A stretch of 64,000 bases of DNA from Yersinia similis (GTDB lineage: Bacteria; Pseudomonadota; Gammaproteobacteria; Enterobacterales; Enterobacteriaceae), in contig NZ_CGBP01000003.1 of the NCBI RefSeq assembly GCF_001053095.1, positions 1 to 64,000 of the forward strand, in the 5' to 3' direction. This document shows positions 29,995 through 38,902 of the stretch, piece by piece. Under the pieces are notes generated by a model. That model worked only from the letters and a program-made list of their open reading frames with translations, was not told where the DNA came from and did not search any database. The position numbers were made by a program, and so were the translations under genes. The stretch's first letter is position 1. Each line of letters starts with the position of its first letter.

Positions 29995-31005
29995 ATGACA
30001 TTGTTAACTCATCTCCCTGCCAACATGGTCGCAATTGAAATCGCCCAGTTTGGTGGACCAGAGGTATTAGTCCCAGCCAAACGGCCAACACCCATGCCAG
30101 CCGCTGGCGAAGTTCTGGTGAAAGTATCTGCCGCTGGAGTTAATCGGCCTGATGTCATGCAACGTCGTGGGCAATATGCGCCCCCACCAGGTGCCTCAGA
30201 TATTCCTGGATTAGAAGTTGCTGGCGAAGTGGTCGCTATTGCCGCGGATGTCACACGTTTTAAAATCGGGGACAACGTCTGCGGGCTGATCGCGGGCGGC
30301 GGTTATGCGCAGTACTGTGTCATACATGAGACCAATGCATTACCGATCCCTCAGGGGCTAAGCGCCATTGAAGCTGCCGCACTTCCTGAAACGTTCTTTA
30401 CTGTCTGGACCAATTTATTCCAACGAGGTCACTTCACTGCAGGCGAAACCGTACTCATTCATGGTGGTTCTTCGGGCATAGGGACAACGGCTATTTTGCT
30501 GAGCAAAGCTTTTGGTGCGGCAACGGTTATTGTTACGGTAGGTTCAGAAGAGAAACGTCAGGCGTGCCTGAATCTGGGCGCAGATATTGCTGTTAATTAT
30601 CACACTCAGGATTTTGTCGCTGAAACCAAGCGGGCAACCGCCGGTAAGGGAGCAGATGTAATTGTCGATTTAATTGCTGGTGATTATGTCGCACGCAATT
30701 ATGACGCAGCGGCGATGAATGGCCGTATTGTTCAGATTGGTACACAAAATGGTCATGTCAAAGACCTTAACCTAATGCTGATGTTGATAAAACGTCTAAC
30801 ACATACCGGTTCCACACTGCGCTCACGTACGGTTGCAGAGAAAGCATTAATTGCCAACGAACTCGAACAACACGTTTGGCCACTGCTGAGTGAGGGTAAA
30901 ATGAAACCACAGATTTTCAGCACCTTCCCACTGGAAGCTGCAGCAAAAGCCCATGAATTAATGGAAAGCAGTACACACATAGGTAAAATTGTTCTAACTG
31001 TTTGA
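29995..31005 (+). CDS. NAD(P)H quinone oxidoreductase, PIG3 family (zinc-less MDR)
   Basis: 336 aa. Medium-chain dehydrogenase/reductase fold: an N-terminal GroES-like domain (GVNRPDVMQRRGQYAPPPG, PGLEVAGEVV) and a Rossmann domain with VLIHGGSSGIGTTAI. The zinc-binding cysteines of alcohol dehydrogenases are absent. Members use NADPH to reduce quinones and similar carbonyls. It is a single gene with ribosome site agaggaa before ATG, followed by an ERIC element. Confidence 0.92.
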   Translation: MTLLTHLPANMVAIEIAQFGGPEVLVPAKRPTPMPAAGEVLVKVSAAGVNRPDVMQRRGQYAPPPGASDIPGLEVAGEVVAIAADVTRFKIGDNVCGLIAGGGYAQYCVIHETNALPIPQGLSAIEAAALPETFFTVWTNLFQRGHFTAGETVLIHGGSSGIGTTAILLSKAFGAATVIVTVGSEEKRQACLNLGADIAVNYHTQDFVAETKRATAGKGADVIVDLIAGDYVARNYDAAAMNGRIVQIGTQNGHVKDLNLMLMLIKRLTHTGSTLRSRTVAEKALIANELEQHVWPLLSEGKMKPQIFSTFPLEAAAKAHELMESSTHIGKIVLTV

Positions 31006-31035
31006 GTCCGTAAATGTCTACTATCGGCAGGATGC

Positions 31036-31218
31036 TATACCCGAAATAATTCGAGTTGCAGGAAGGCGGTAGCTGAGCGACAAATTATCGGGAAGCGATT
31101 TGAACCGCATTTATGCTGCCAGCAGAGTGAGGCTCATTAATCCCCAGTCACTTACACAAGTGACTGGGGTGAACGAAGGTAGCCAACGCATATACCGCTT
31201 GAAGTATAAAGGGTATAT
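31036..31218 (+). repeat. ERIC element with internal insertion
   Basis: ERIC ends and core (cacaagtgactggggtgaacg) are present, but the element is 183 bases long because of an extra block containing gcgatttgaaccgcatttat. A related block occurs in the ERIC at 38573. It fills most of the 331-base spacer before ylaC. Confidence 0.88.
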
Positions 31219-31336
31219 AACAGTTTTACTGGCTAATTTATCGAACTGATATGCTTTAGTATTAAGCTTTCATGCTAATATATAAAAAACTGTAATGGTT
31301 TAAATTCAATAAGTCATTAATCACAAGGTCATAATT

Positions 31337-31870
31337 ATGGACATAATTAAAAAAATATTAATTGACGACATCGCAAGAATAAACAAAAAAGAAAAAAGAG
31401 ATGGTCGGTTAAAATTTAACAGCGATTTTGTCCACAAACATCCTTATCTCTGTCTGGCGATGTTAGTGTCATACGTCTTTGTTCTAGTTTTGATGTACTT
31501 AACACCTTACTTTGGCACTGGCTATATGATCGCCTTTACTGTTTTTTTTGTTTTAATGTCAGCGATTTTAATGATGGAAATCAAGCCAGTATTTAAGTTT
31601 GAAGATATCGGTGTTCTTGACTTACGGGTGTGTTACAACGGTGAATGGTTCTTTAGCCGCGCATTATCAACCCAGGCAATTGACGAAATATTGAACAGCA
31701 AAAATATCAGTGATGACTTTAAACTCCGTTTCAAACATATCATTAGTAACAAAGGCGAAATAGATTTCTATGATGTTTACGATTTAGCCTATATGCAAAA
31801 AAAACCGATTCAACTCAATGATCTGGAAACCACGCCTTCACTGGTCAGCAATACCATTATTAGTCCATAA
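31337..31870 (+). CDS. ylaC: Inner-membrane protein YlaC
   Basis: 177 aa. Two membrane helices lie at about residues 36-56 and 62-80, between a basic N-terminus and a soluble C-terminal part. EKRDGRLKF, FVHKHPYL, EDIGVLDLRVCYNGEW and KGEIDFYDVYDLA match E. coli YlaC closely. The function is unknown. It is a single gene. Confidence 0.9.
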   Translation: MDIIKKILIDDIARINKKEKRDGRLKFNSDFVHKHPYLCLAMLVSYVFVLVLMYLTPYFGTGYMIAFTVFFVLMSAILMMEIKPVFKFEDIGVLDLRVCYNGEWFFSRALSTQAIDEILNSKNISDDFKLRFKHIISNKGEIDFYDVYDLAYMQKKPIQLNDLETTPSLVSNTIISP

Positions 31871-32307
31871 ACACGATTATTAAGTCATAAGCACATCCAA
31901 ACACTATCGCTCGCGGTCATGCTGGCGATAGTCAATGCACCAATATTCAATATGCCAATGGCCAATACGCCTTGTATCACCAAGCTCCTCAAATATTCTC
32001 AGCATGTCATATCCCCTACTGGTTACCTATCTTGATGGCATGTAAAACGCCTATTTTATTGATACCGCCTTCTTGCTTGCCGTTGGCCCCATCCTAACCA
32101 CTGAGATTATCCCCAACTCTGGGTCTGCTCACCGAGGTTACCGCTGATTATCTTGTTGTAGCGCCAGTCACGTGGAAATATAAACGTTACAATATAAGAC
32201 ATGTATTTTTATCAATTAGAGATATAAAAAATGTTAGGTGGCTATCGATAATAACTTTAAATATACCTATAATCCATTGATACATCTAATAATAAGAGGC
32301 AATAACT
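31871..32307. other. Intergenic region between ylaC and the Lrp-type gene
   Basis: No gene seen. An inverted repeat ctatcgc / gcgatag (31904-31931, 14-base loop) may be the ylaC terminator, though it lacks a T run. The right end must hold the promoter of the Lrp-type regulator. Confidence 0.45.
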
Positions 32308-32757
32308 ATGGATAAGATTGACGAGCAATTGATTGCCATTTTAGTCGAAAATGCACGAACCTCCCTGAAAGACCTGTCCCAGAAAGTCAACTTATCTTCC
32401 CCGAGCACGTCTGAACGTCTACGGCGTCTCGAAGAGCAGAATATCATTCTTAACTACACAGTAGATTTGGACCAACAAGCCTTTGGTTATAACTTACAAG
32501 CTATTGTCCGCGTCAAACCTGTAGCCAACATGCTAGATGCTGTTGAGAAAATGATTAAGGACACACCGGAGTGCATTGAGTGTGACAAAATAACCGGTGA
32601 TGACTGTTTTTTGAGCCGTTTGTCTATTCGGTCAATGGGACAATTGGATACCATTGTTGATCGCTGGTCAGAGCAGGCAGAAACCTATACCTCGATAGTC
32701 AAAACCACCCCGATTACACGGCGATTCCCACCATTAGTTCGACCGATAAAAATATAA
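32308..32757 (+). CDS. Lrp/AsnC family transcriptional regulator
   Basis: 149 aa. An N-terminal winged helix-turn-helix (DEQLIAILVENARTS, VNLSSPSTSERLRRLEEQ) is followed by the RAM effector domain (VRVKPVAN, CDKITGDDCFLSRLSI). The RAM domain binds amino acids and drives oligomerisation. The gene is 91 bases upstream of kdoO on the same strand, so it could control the hydroxylase or be co-transcribed with it. Confidence 0.93.
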   Translation: MDKIDEQLIAILVENARTSLKDLSQKVNLSSPSTSERLRRLEEQNIILNYTVDLDQQAFGYNLQAIVRVKPVANMLDAVEKMIKDTPECIECDKITGDDCFLSRLSIRSMGQLDTIVDRWSEQAETYTSIVKTTPITRRFPPLVRPIKI

Positions 32758-32848
32758 AAAGCGGAAGTGAGCATCTCAAGCCTCACGTTACCTATAATAA
32801 AGAGTTATTATTGACAGAATTATATTGATATTTAGGAGCAGATCTTTG

Positions 32849-33748
32849 ATGTGTATTGATAAACCAGAGTCAGATCCGCTGATCCTTACACTTCCTAACA
32901 CGCGCTGGGGCCAGAATGCAACGGATAATACCGGTGCCATTGAGGCACTTGAGCAAGGTAAAGTCCTGTTCTTACCTCACCTGACTTTTGAACTGAGTGA
33001 GCAGGAAAAACAGTTGCTTGACCCTACCCTGGTTGATGTTAAACGCAAGAATATCAGTTTCAAACCGTTAGAAGGTGTATTAACTGGCGTGACTGATGCA
33101 AGCAAAATCGCATTAATCCGCCAGTTATTGGATCGTTATTATCAAAGTTGCCTCAGTTTGGTAAAGCAACTCCTCCCGGTCTATACCCATGCGCTACACA
33201 GCCCGACTAATAGCTTGAGATTGCACCCTGTGACCGCCTGGCGCGACAGTACGTCATGGCGTAAAGATGATAGCCGCTTACATGTAGATGCTTTCCCGTC
33301 CCGCCCAAACTACGGTGAGCGTATCATCCGCATATTCACCAATATTAACCCGTATGGTGAAGCGCGTTCCTGGCGTGTCGGTGAAGATTTTACACAGCTT
33401 GCCAGCCGCTATTTGCCACAACTGGATAGCTATTCATCGATCAACAGTTGGTTGCAACATAAAGTCGGTATCACCAAACGCCCCCGTAGCCATTACGACC
33501 ATCTGATGCTTCAATTGCATGATAAAATGAAGGCCGATTTAGCTTATCAAAAAGATGGCTTACAACAGGCCATTGAGTTCCCACCAGGCAGCAGTTGGAT
33601 ATGTTTTTCAGATCAAACACCTCATGCGGCGATGGGCGGACAATTTATGTTGGAGCAAACGTTCCTACTACCTGTTGAAGGAATGAAATCCTCCCAGCGC
33701 TCACCGCTGAAAATACTGGAAGCGTTGACACAAAAAACGCTGATATAA
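32849..33748 (+). CDS. kdoO: Kdo 3-hydroxylase (Fe(II)/2-oxoglutarate-type dioxygenase)
   Basis: 299 aa from the ATG at 32849; an upstream in-frame TTG would include the AGGAG ribosome site and is rejected. The sequence resembles the KdoO family described in Burkholderia and Y. pestis, which hydroxylates the outer Kdo of lipopolysaccharide to Ko. The metal site is seen in RLHVDAFPSRP (His-x-Asp) and DQTPHAAMGG (distal His), with the downstream Arg-containing strands. The enzyme acts at the cytoplasmic side during LPS core assembly. It is preceded by the Lrp-type regulator. Confidence 0.85.
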   Translation: MCIDKPESDPLILTLPNTRWGQNATDNTGAIEALEQGKVLFLPHLTFELSEQEKQLLDPTLVDVKRKNISFKPLEGVLTGVTDASKIALIRQLLDRYYQSCLSLVKQLLPVYTHALHSPTNSLRLHPVTAWRDSTSWRKDDSRLHVDAFPSRPNYGERIIRIFTNINPYGEARSWRVGEDFTQLASRYLPQLDSYSSINSWLQHKVGITKRPRSHYDHLMLQLHDKMKADLAYQKDGLQQAIEFPPGSSWICFSDQTPHAAMGGQFMLEQTFLLPVEGMKSSQRSPLKILEALTQKTLI

Positions 33749-33768
33749 GTGGCCACGTGGCGTCTGAC

Positions 33769-33795
33769 TCCCCCATTAACCCCGTGGGGGATTTA
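33769..33795 (+). terminator. Terminator after kdoO
   Basis: Stem tccccca / tggggga with a 9-base loop, then ttt. It is 20 bases past the kdoO stop. Confidence 0.65.
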
Positions 33796-34049
33796 ATAGA
33801 CTACGGGTTACACTCCTGCATGATATACCCCGCCAACTAATAATAAAAAAGTGCTTATTCGACTTGATCCCACAGAAAAAAATAAATATCATTTTTCCGC
33901 ACTGAAGTGGCACCTATTATAATGAGAATAGCAAAAAATTTATTTCATCAAGCGTATCCTACGTAAGGAGATGCTCTAAGATATAGATCTTAAACGTGTA
34001 TCCCTACGTGTACAGTTATTAGGCCCTATCAGATAAAGTGGAGGCTAAT

Positions 34050-34253
34050 ATGGTCAAAGTCTATGATAGAAATAGAAACCAAATTGTCCCTGGGCAACGC
34101 GTGATGATCGCACAATCCGGGGTGATTGATGTGGCTAAAGCTATTCATGCCGACGGAATGTCTGCCGTACAAGCAGAGCGGGAAAAGGTTGTCGAGTTAC
34201 TGCATACCGGTGAGCGCCACGTTCCTTTTGATTTAGTGAGACTAGGCTTATAA
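34050..34253 (+). CDS. Small conserved-looking protein, unknown function
   Basis: 67 aa from the ATG at 34050. A GTG four codons upstream forms part of the ribosome site tggagg and is rejected. The protein is soluble, begins MVKVYDRNRNQIVPGQRV and has an amphipathic helix with VQAEREKVVELL. Codon use and the strong ribosome site argue for a real gene. A good terminator follows at 34401. The family was not recognised. Confidence 0.75.
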   Translation: MVKVYDRNRNQIVPGQRVMIAQSGVIDVAKAIHADGMSAVQAEREKVVELLHTGERHVPFDLVRLGL

Positions 34254-34400
34254 CATTATTGCTTTAGTTTCATAACAATATAACCTTGGTTTCACAACAA
34301 TATAATTTTAGATTTATCACATTAGTCTAGGCTTATAGCCACCGATTAAAATGGAGGTTTCCGGTTAACCGCAGTACGCTTTCCTGCCGGTAATTATTTG

Positions 34401-34442
34401 CCGGGTTTGGCCTGAGTCTTATTGGGTCACCCGGATTTTTTT
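34401..34442 (+). terminator. Rho-independent terminator
   Basis: Stem ccgggt / acccgg enclosing a 22-base region with an inner helix, followed by attttttt. It ends the small gene at 34050. Confidence 0.85.
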
Positions 34443-34470
34443 ATAACATATTGCCACGGAAATAATAATC

Positions 34471-34570
34471 TATACCCAAGAGATTATTTATTTCAAGGTC
34501 AACAATAGGTAAGTGTCTGGGGGGAACGAAGACAGCCAACGCACATGCAACTTGAAGTCTGACGGATATA
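34471..34570 (+). repeat. ERIC element, degenerate
   Basis: tatacccaag at the left, ggtaagtgtctggggggaacg in the core (one base over the usual core), and cttgaagtctgacggatata at the right. It lies between the small gene and the phytase gene end. Confidence 0.8.
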
Positions 34571-34672
34571 AACTGTAATTTTCCTAACACGGCCCATATG
34601 ATAATAAAATATTGGGTGACAAACCATCATCTATTATCTGGTTGGTATTAATGCCAACCAGATAATATCCAT

Positions 34673-35998
34673 TTAAATGTGGCAGGCAGGTTCAATTACC
34701 TTAACCACTTTCTTTTGAAATGTGTCAAGCTCGCAAAGCTTATCGTCACCGTTATTTTCACAACCAGCAACCGCAACGGAAATAATACCCGCTGGGTTAT
34801 TTTTTAGATCCAGCTTTTCGGCATTACGCAACTGAGCCATCGTTTGGTAGAACATCTTCACCGCAACGTAGCGCTGGTGGTTATCCGAATTTTGCCATAG
34901 TTCAAAAACCAATCCCCCACCTGGTGGAGTATTATCAGGTTGCTCGGGTAGCTGCCAGTCGGCTCCCAGCATACCCGCAATATTGGCAATATTGGTATCA
35001 TGCCCTCCGAGGAACAAGACCCGGTTTTGGGCTGAAATGGGTAGCTTTTGCCCCTGAGCATCCAGTTGAAGGGTTAAAGCCGTATCTATCTGCTGTAATA
35101 ATGGCGTCCCTTTATGACGGGCGATATACGGTGTTTTTGCCATTAAATTAAATTGCGCGTTATGTAATGACAATAAGGATACCCAATTCTCCGCCCCTTT
35201 TAGCCGTTGCCAGGCAACCACTGGCATGGCTTGCGCGTTTTGTAATAAGAAGATTTCACCCAATGTCGATGATAACGCCAGTGGCCCACTGAGGGTCACT
35301 TTTGTCCCTTCTTTATTAACGTTAACTTCATTGGCCGCAAAGTGGGCAAAATCACACGTTTTCCCTTGCTGTTGCAGAGATTTGCAATAAGGAGAAGCCG
35401 CAAAATTCAGCACATCCCCCATCTGGGCAAAAGGTTTGGCGTAGCGCTGGCTTACCGTATCTAACGGCCCGCCCAGTTGTTCTTCAATCGCTTTATCTGT
35501 TTGTACGGCGTCTAACTTACACACGCCAGCCTCTACCGGATGGAACAGGGGATCGGTCTTTTTCAAATCGGCCTGATTATGCACGGTCAAACCACACCCC
35601 GGAGCCAGACCATCAAGAAATGCCTGTCCGGTTAGGCGGGTACGTTGATCGATATCTGCCTGTGCATATACCACCCCCTCTGTGGGGCATCCCGCCGCTA
35701 ACAAACCAAGGCTGCGAAAGTAATCACCATAAAACCCCCCCATTAATGTGACCAACTCCGCACCACGTGGCGTTAAATACCCCGCTTTCACCGGCCATTG
35801 TGGCCACTTATCTGGCGTAACATCATTCATAAGCTGTGTTTGTTTGGTCGGTGAGCGAACACCATGGCGACTCAAAATAACCACTCGTTCTAAAGTGTAG
35901 CCTGACGGCTCGGCTGCTACCGGTGCAGTAATAGCAGTCAATCCGCTTAGCATCAATACCAGCCCAGATAGCCGTACACGATTTTCTAATACTGACAT
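34673..35998 (-). CDS. appA: AppA-type histidine acid phosphatase / phytase
   Basis: 441 aa. A signal peptide (about residues 1-29, ending APVAA) sends it to the periplasm. The catalytic motif LSRHGVRSPTK (His45) and proton donor GGHDTNIA (about residue 333) are intact. VTPDKWPQWPVKAGYLTPRG, LSLHNAQF and QPDNTPPGG match AppA phytase more closely than glucose-1-phosphatase Agp. Several cysteines likely form disulfides. It releases phosphate from phytate and other phosphomonoesters. It is a single gene. Confidence 0.88.
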   Translation of the reverse strand: MSVLENRVRLSGLVLMLSGLTAITAPVAAEPSGYTLERVVILSRHGVRSPTKQTQLMNDVTPDKWPQWPVKAGYLTPRGAELVTLMGGFYGDYFRSLGLLAAGCPTEGVVYAQADIDQRTRLTGQAFLDGLAPGCGLTVHNQADLKKTDPLFHPVEAGVCKLDAVQTDKAIEEQLGGPLDTVSQRYAKPFAQMGDVLNFAASPYCKSLQQQGKTCDFAHFAANEVNVNKEGTKVTLSGPLALSSTLGEIFLLQNAQAMPVVAWQRLKGAENWVSLLSLHNAQFNLMAKTPYIARHKGTPLLQQIDTALTLQLDAQGQKLPISAQNRVLFLGGHDTNIANIAGMLGADWQLPEQPDNTPPGGGLVFELWQNSDNHQRYVAVKMFYQTMAQLRNAEKLDLKNNPAGIISVAVAGCENNGDDKLCELDTFQKKVVKVIEPACHI

Positions 35999-36210
35999 GA
36001 TTCTATATCCTTATTAAAACTGCGAATATTTTGACTTCATCGAGTATGGTTTACGATCGTCTGGCTAACAATGTAGAAGCACAATAAGATTGATATAACA
36101 TTTCCCACGGGCCAAGCGTCTCAGACAATTCAGCCTCGCGGCAAGGAGCTGGCATAGACAATCGGGGAATAATTTATATAATCAGGTCAAGCAAATAAAA
36201 AGGTCTGATT

Positions 36211-36303
36211 ATGTCATTTACTGAATGGGTAATACTGGGTGTCGTTTTGGGTTGTGTAATTGGCGCACTGCTGAAGATTTTTAGTAAAAAAAAGGGCCGC
36301 TAA
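36211..36303 (+). CDS. Candidate small membrane protein (30 aa)
   Basis: ATG at 36211 (aaaaggtctgatt upstream) encodes MSFTEWVILGVVLGCVIGALL, then a basic end KKKGR and TAA. It has one membrane helix with small residues and a positive C-terminus, typical of real small membrane proteins. No homologue is recalled. Confidence 0.5.
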   Translation: MSFTEWVILGVVLGCVIGALLKIFSKKKGR

Positions 36304-36690
36304 CCTCAGACTGCGGACAAATGCAGATGAAAGGGAAACGTGCCGTAGAATTTAAATTTCATCCAGTGAAGTAGGACCACGTGTTGCGCCGCATACGGCG
36401 GTGATCAATACAGCTAAGCGCAGGCAGGTATGCTGGCGGATTCAGAGGCCGGGGCGCTCGAGGGGGGGGGGTATTTGATGCCCCCCATACATTGAGCAAA
36501 CTTATTGGTCGCCCCTCATACCAAAGTGATAGCCGCGACACTGTTCACACTTTAAACTGCCTTAGCCGTACGCGAATCAAGCCCCATGCGGTCTAAGATA
36601 GACTGATTCGCGATTTATCCGTTACACCACTTCTTGGTTAAGCGGTTTATCTGTTAAGAGAAGCAGCCGCTAGGTTATCTGCCCACTGAA
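36304..36690. other. Non-coding region with a G10 tract
   Basis: Contains ten consecutive G residues (36462-36471). Close by, at 36480-36487, there is a C-rich run (gccccccat), so the two can pair. No family-supported gene. A 60-codon minus-strand frame crosses the tract (reading PPPRAPRPL) but looks accidental. Confidence 0.6.
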
Positions 36691-37965
36691 TTATTTAGCC
36701 GCATCCAGCGCCTGAGCGAGATCATTAAGAATATCGTCAATATGTTCAATACCAATCGACAACCGCACCATATCCCGTGGCACACCCGCGTTGATAAGTT
36801 CTTCATCATTTAACTGACGATGCGTTGTTGACGCTGGATGACACGCGAGTGATTTGGCATCCCCAATGTTAACTAACCGCACAACCAAATTCAGTGCATC
36901 AATAAAACGCCCACCAGCTTCCTGTCCGCCATGAATACCGAAAGATAATATCGCCGCAGGTTTACCGCCAAAATAACGCAGGGCTAAATCATGCTCTGGG
37001 TGATCCGGCAACCCCGCATATTTAACCCAACTGACTTGCGGGTGATCTTGCAAATAATGGGCGACTTTCAACGCATTTTCCGTATGGCGCTCCATACGCA
37101 GCGCCAGCGTCTCCAACCCCTGTAAAATTAAAAAAGCATTAAAAGGTGATAATGCTGCACCGGTATTTCGCAACGGAACCACCCGGCAACGGCCTATATA
37201 GGCGGCGGCACCAAACTGCTCGGTATAGGTCACACCATGATAAGAGGGATCCGGCGTATTCAACTGAGCAAAACGTTCCGGATATTGCGCCCAAGGAAAT
37301 TTCCCAGAATCAACCACAATGCCACCAATACTGGTGCCATGACCGCCTATATACTTAGTTAGCGAATGAACAACAATATCGGCACCATGCTCAAATGGCC
37401 GGCAGAGAATGGGCGTTGCCACGGTATTATCCACAATCAGCGGTACGCCATAACGATGAGCCGCATCGGCCAATTTTTTCAAATCAACGATATTCCCCGC
37501 TGGGTTACCTATCGATTCACAGAAAACGGCTTTTGTGCGCTCATCTATCAGTAATTCCAATGCCTCAATATCATCATGGTCAGCAAAACGGGTTTCGATA
37601 CCATAACGCGGCAACGTATGCGCCAGCAGATTGTAAGTACCGCCGTATAACTTCGCCACCGAGACAATGTTATCCCCAACCTCCGCAATAGTCTGGATAG
37701 CATAGGTAATGGCCGCCATACCAGAGGCAACCGCCAAGGCCGCAACTCCCCCTTCCAACGCGGCAATACGCTTTTCCAGCACATCATTGGTCGGGTTCAT
37801 GATCCGCGAATAAATATTGCCAGCGACTTTTAAATCAAATAAGTCAGCGCCGTGCTGAGTATCGTCAAAAGCAAAGGAAGAGGTTTGATAAATAGGTACG
37901 GCCACCGCTTTGGTGGTTGGATCGGGCGAATAACCTGCATGTATAGAGAGAGTTTCTAATTTCAT
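36691..37965 (-). CDS. metY: O-acetylhomoserine sulfhydrylase (MetY family, PLP enzyme)
   Basis: 424 aa, Cys/Met metabolism PLP family. The pyridoxal-phosphate lysine lies in VVHSLTKYIGGHG (about residue 204). YSRIMNPTND, AVASGMAAI, VDNTVATP and a C-terminal block ACHPASTTHRQL are present. The length (424, with an insertion near residues 225-265) fits OAH sulfhydrylases rather than cystathionine synthases (about 386). It makes homocysteine from O-acetylhomoserine and sulfide. It is a single gene, and no adjacent homoserine acetyltransferase is seen. Confidence 0.9.
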   Translation of the reverse strand: MKLETLSIHAGYSPDPTTKAVAVPIYQTSSFAFDDTQHGADLFDLKVAGNIYSRIMNPTNDVLEKRIAALEGGVAALAVASGMAAITYAIQTIAEVGDNIVSVAKLYGGTYNLLAHTLPRYGIETRFADHDDIEALELLIDERTKAVFCESIGNPAGNIVDLKKLADAAHRYGVPLIVDNTVATPILCRPFEHGADIVVHSLTKYIGGHGTSIGGIVVDSGKFPWAQYPERFAQLNTPDPSYHGVTYTEQFGAAAYIGRCRVVPLRNTGAALSPFNAFLILQGLETLALRMERHTENALKVAHYLQDHPQVSWVKYAGLPDHPEHDLALRYFGGKPAAILSFGIHGGQEAGGRFIDALNLVVRLVNIGDAKSLACHPASTTHRQLNDEELINAGVPRDMVRLSIGIEHIDDILNDLAQALDAAK

Positions 37966-38524
37966 TCTTTATCCCTTACATCAATGAGAGTAGCCATAAC
38001 GACCTGCTGGCGTACCGTGGGCTAACTTTTATCAAGTATATCGAAGTCTCTGTCATGGCAGACACGTGTAGGTATCGAACTTACTCCTACTCCCACAAAA
38101 AATTTTCACGTTAATGCGGGTTCACGATATATATCCGAATCAACCTTAACAAATAATTCTTGTGTTATTCATAACTAATAAACAATTGTGCACGAATTAT
38201 CTTATAACGAGCATGTAATGTAACTTTTCAGCTTATTTCAACACGTTCAGCAGCGATCATAAGATCGCCCCCCCTTACACAACAAAACATTAAATAATTT
38301 AATCAATTGAATAACTATGCCTCCCGAAAGAATAATCCCAACCAATTGTTTTAATTTAATTTATTTAACTTATAAATACGCAGCATCGCTTTAATTTTTT
38401 CAACCAATGTACAATACATAATAATTACATAATGATCATATAAAAATATGACGCTCTAAATAAGTGCAAAGGCAGAAAAAAACAGCACCTTAATAGGGCA
38501 TAAATAATTTAATAAATGTAAGTA
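37966..38524. other. AT-rich intergenic region between metY and aer
   Basis: Divergent promoter region. The metY promoter should lie near its left end. No clear MetJ box array was found. No ORF. Confidence 0.45.
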
Positions 38525-38551
38525 TAAAGTTTTCCTCAATAACGCCGATTA
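38525..38551 (+). promoter_or_regulatory. FliA (sigma-28) promoter for aer
   Basis: TAAA at 38525-38528, a 15-base spacer, GCCGATTA at 38544-38551, one mismatch from consensus. The start point would be near 38558, so the aer leader is about 345 bases and contains a complete ERIC element. Confidence 0.88.
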
Positions 38552-38572
38552 TCGTCAGTAATTATTATTTAT

Positions 38573-38864
38573 ATACCCTAAATAATTCGAGTTACAGGAA
38601 GGCGGCAACGAGAGAAAAATTGGTCGGGAACCGATTTGAACAGCATTTATGCTAGCCCGCAGGATGAAGCTCATTAATCCCGACGAGATTACTTATTTTA
38701 CGGTCAACGGCCGATAAGTGATTTGGGTGACAACGGTTATTAACACTTAGCACCATGAGCAGATTTGAACGCGATTTGCAGCAGCCTCGTAGAGGCGAAG
38801 CCCATGGACGGACTGAGTAACGAGCGTAGCCAACGCACCTGTAACTTGAAGTATGACGGGTATA
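38573..38864 (+). repeat. Long ERIC element with insertions, in the aer leader
   Basis: 292 bases between tataccctaaataattcgag and cttgaagtatgacgggtata. It includes the block ccgatttgaacagcatttat seen in the 31036 element and a second block with gcagcctcgtagaggcg. It ends 38 bases before the aer ATG. Confidence 0.85.
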
Positions 38865-38902
38865 TCTACTATCAGGGATCTCCTCCCTTTACTGAGGTTA
38901 AT

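Noticed and set aside
34673..35998. Glucose-1-phosphatase (agp)
   Set aside because: Motifs around the active site and the QPDNTPPGG segment match AppA phytase better.
38040..38090. MetJ operator before metY (aagtctctgtcatggcagac)
   Set aside because: The 8-base units match AGACGTCT at only 4-5 positions and are not in register.
38765..38902. N-terminal extension of Aer
   Set aside because: It is encoded by the ERIC repeat. The internal ATG gives the family N-terminus.
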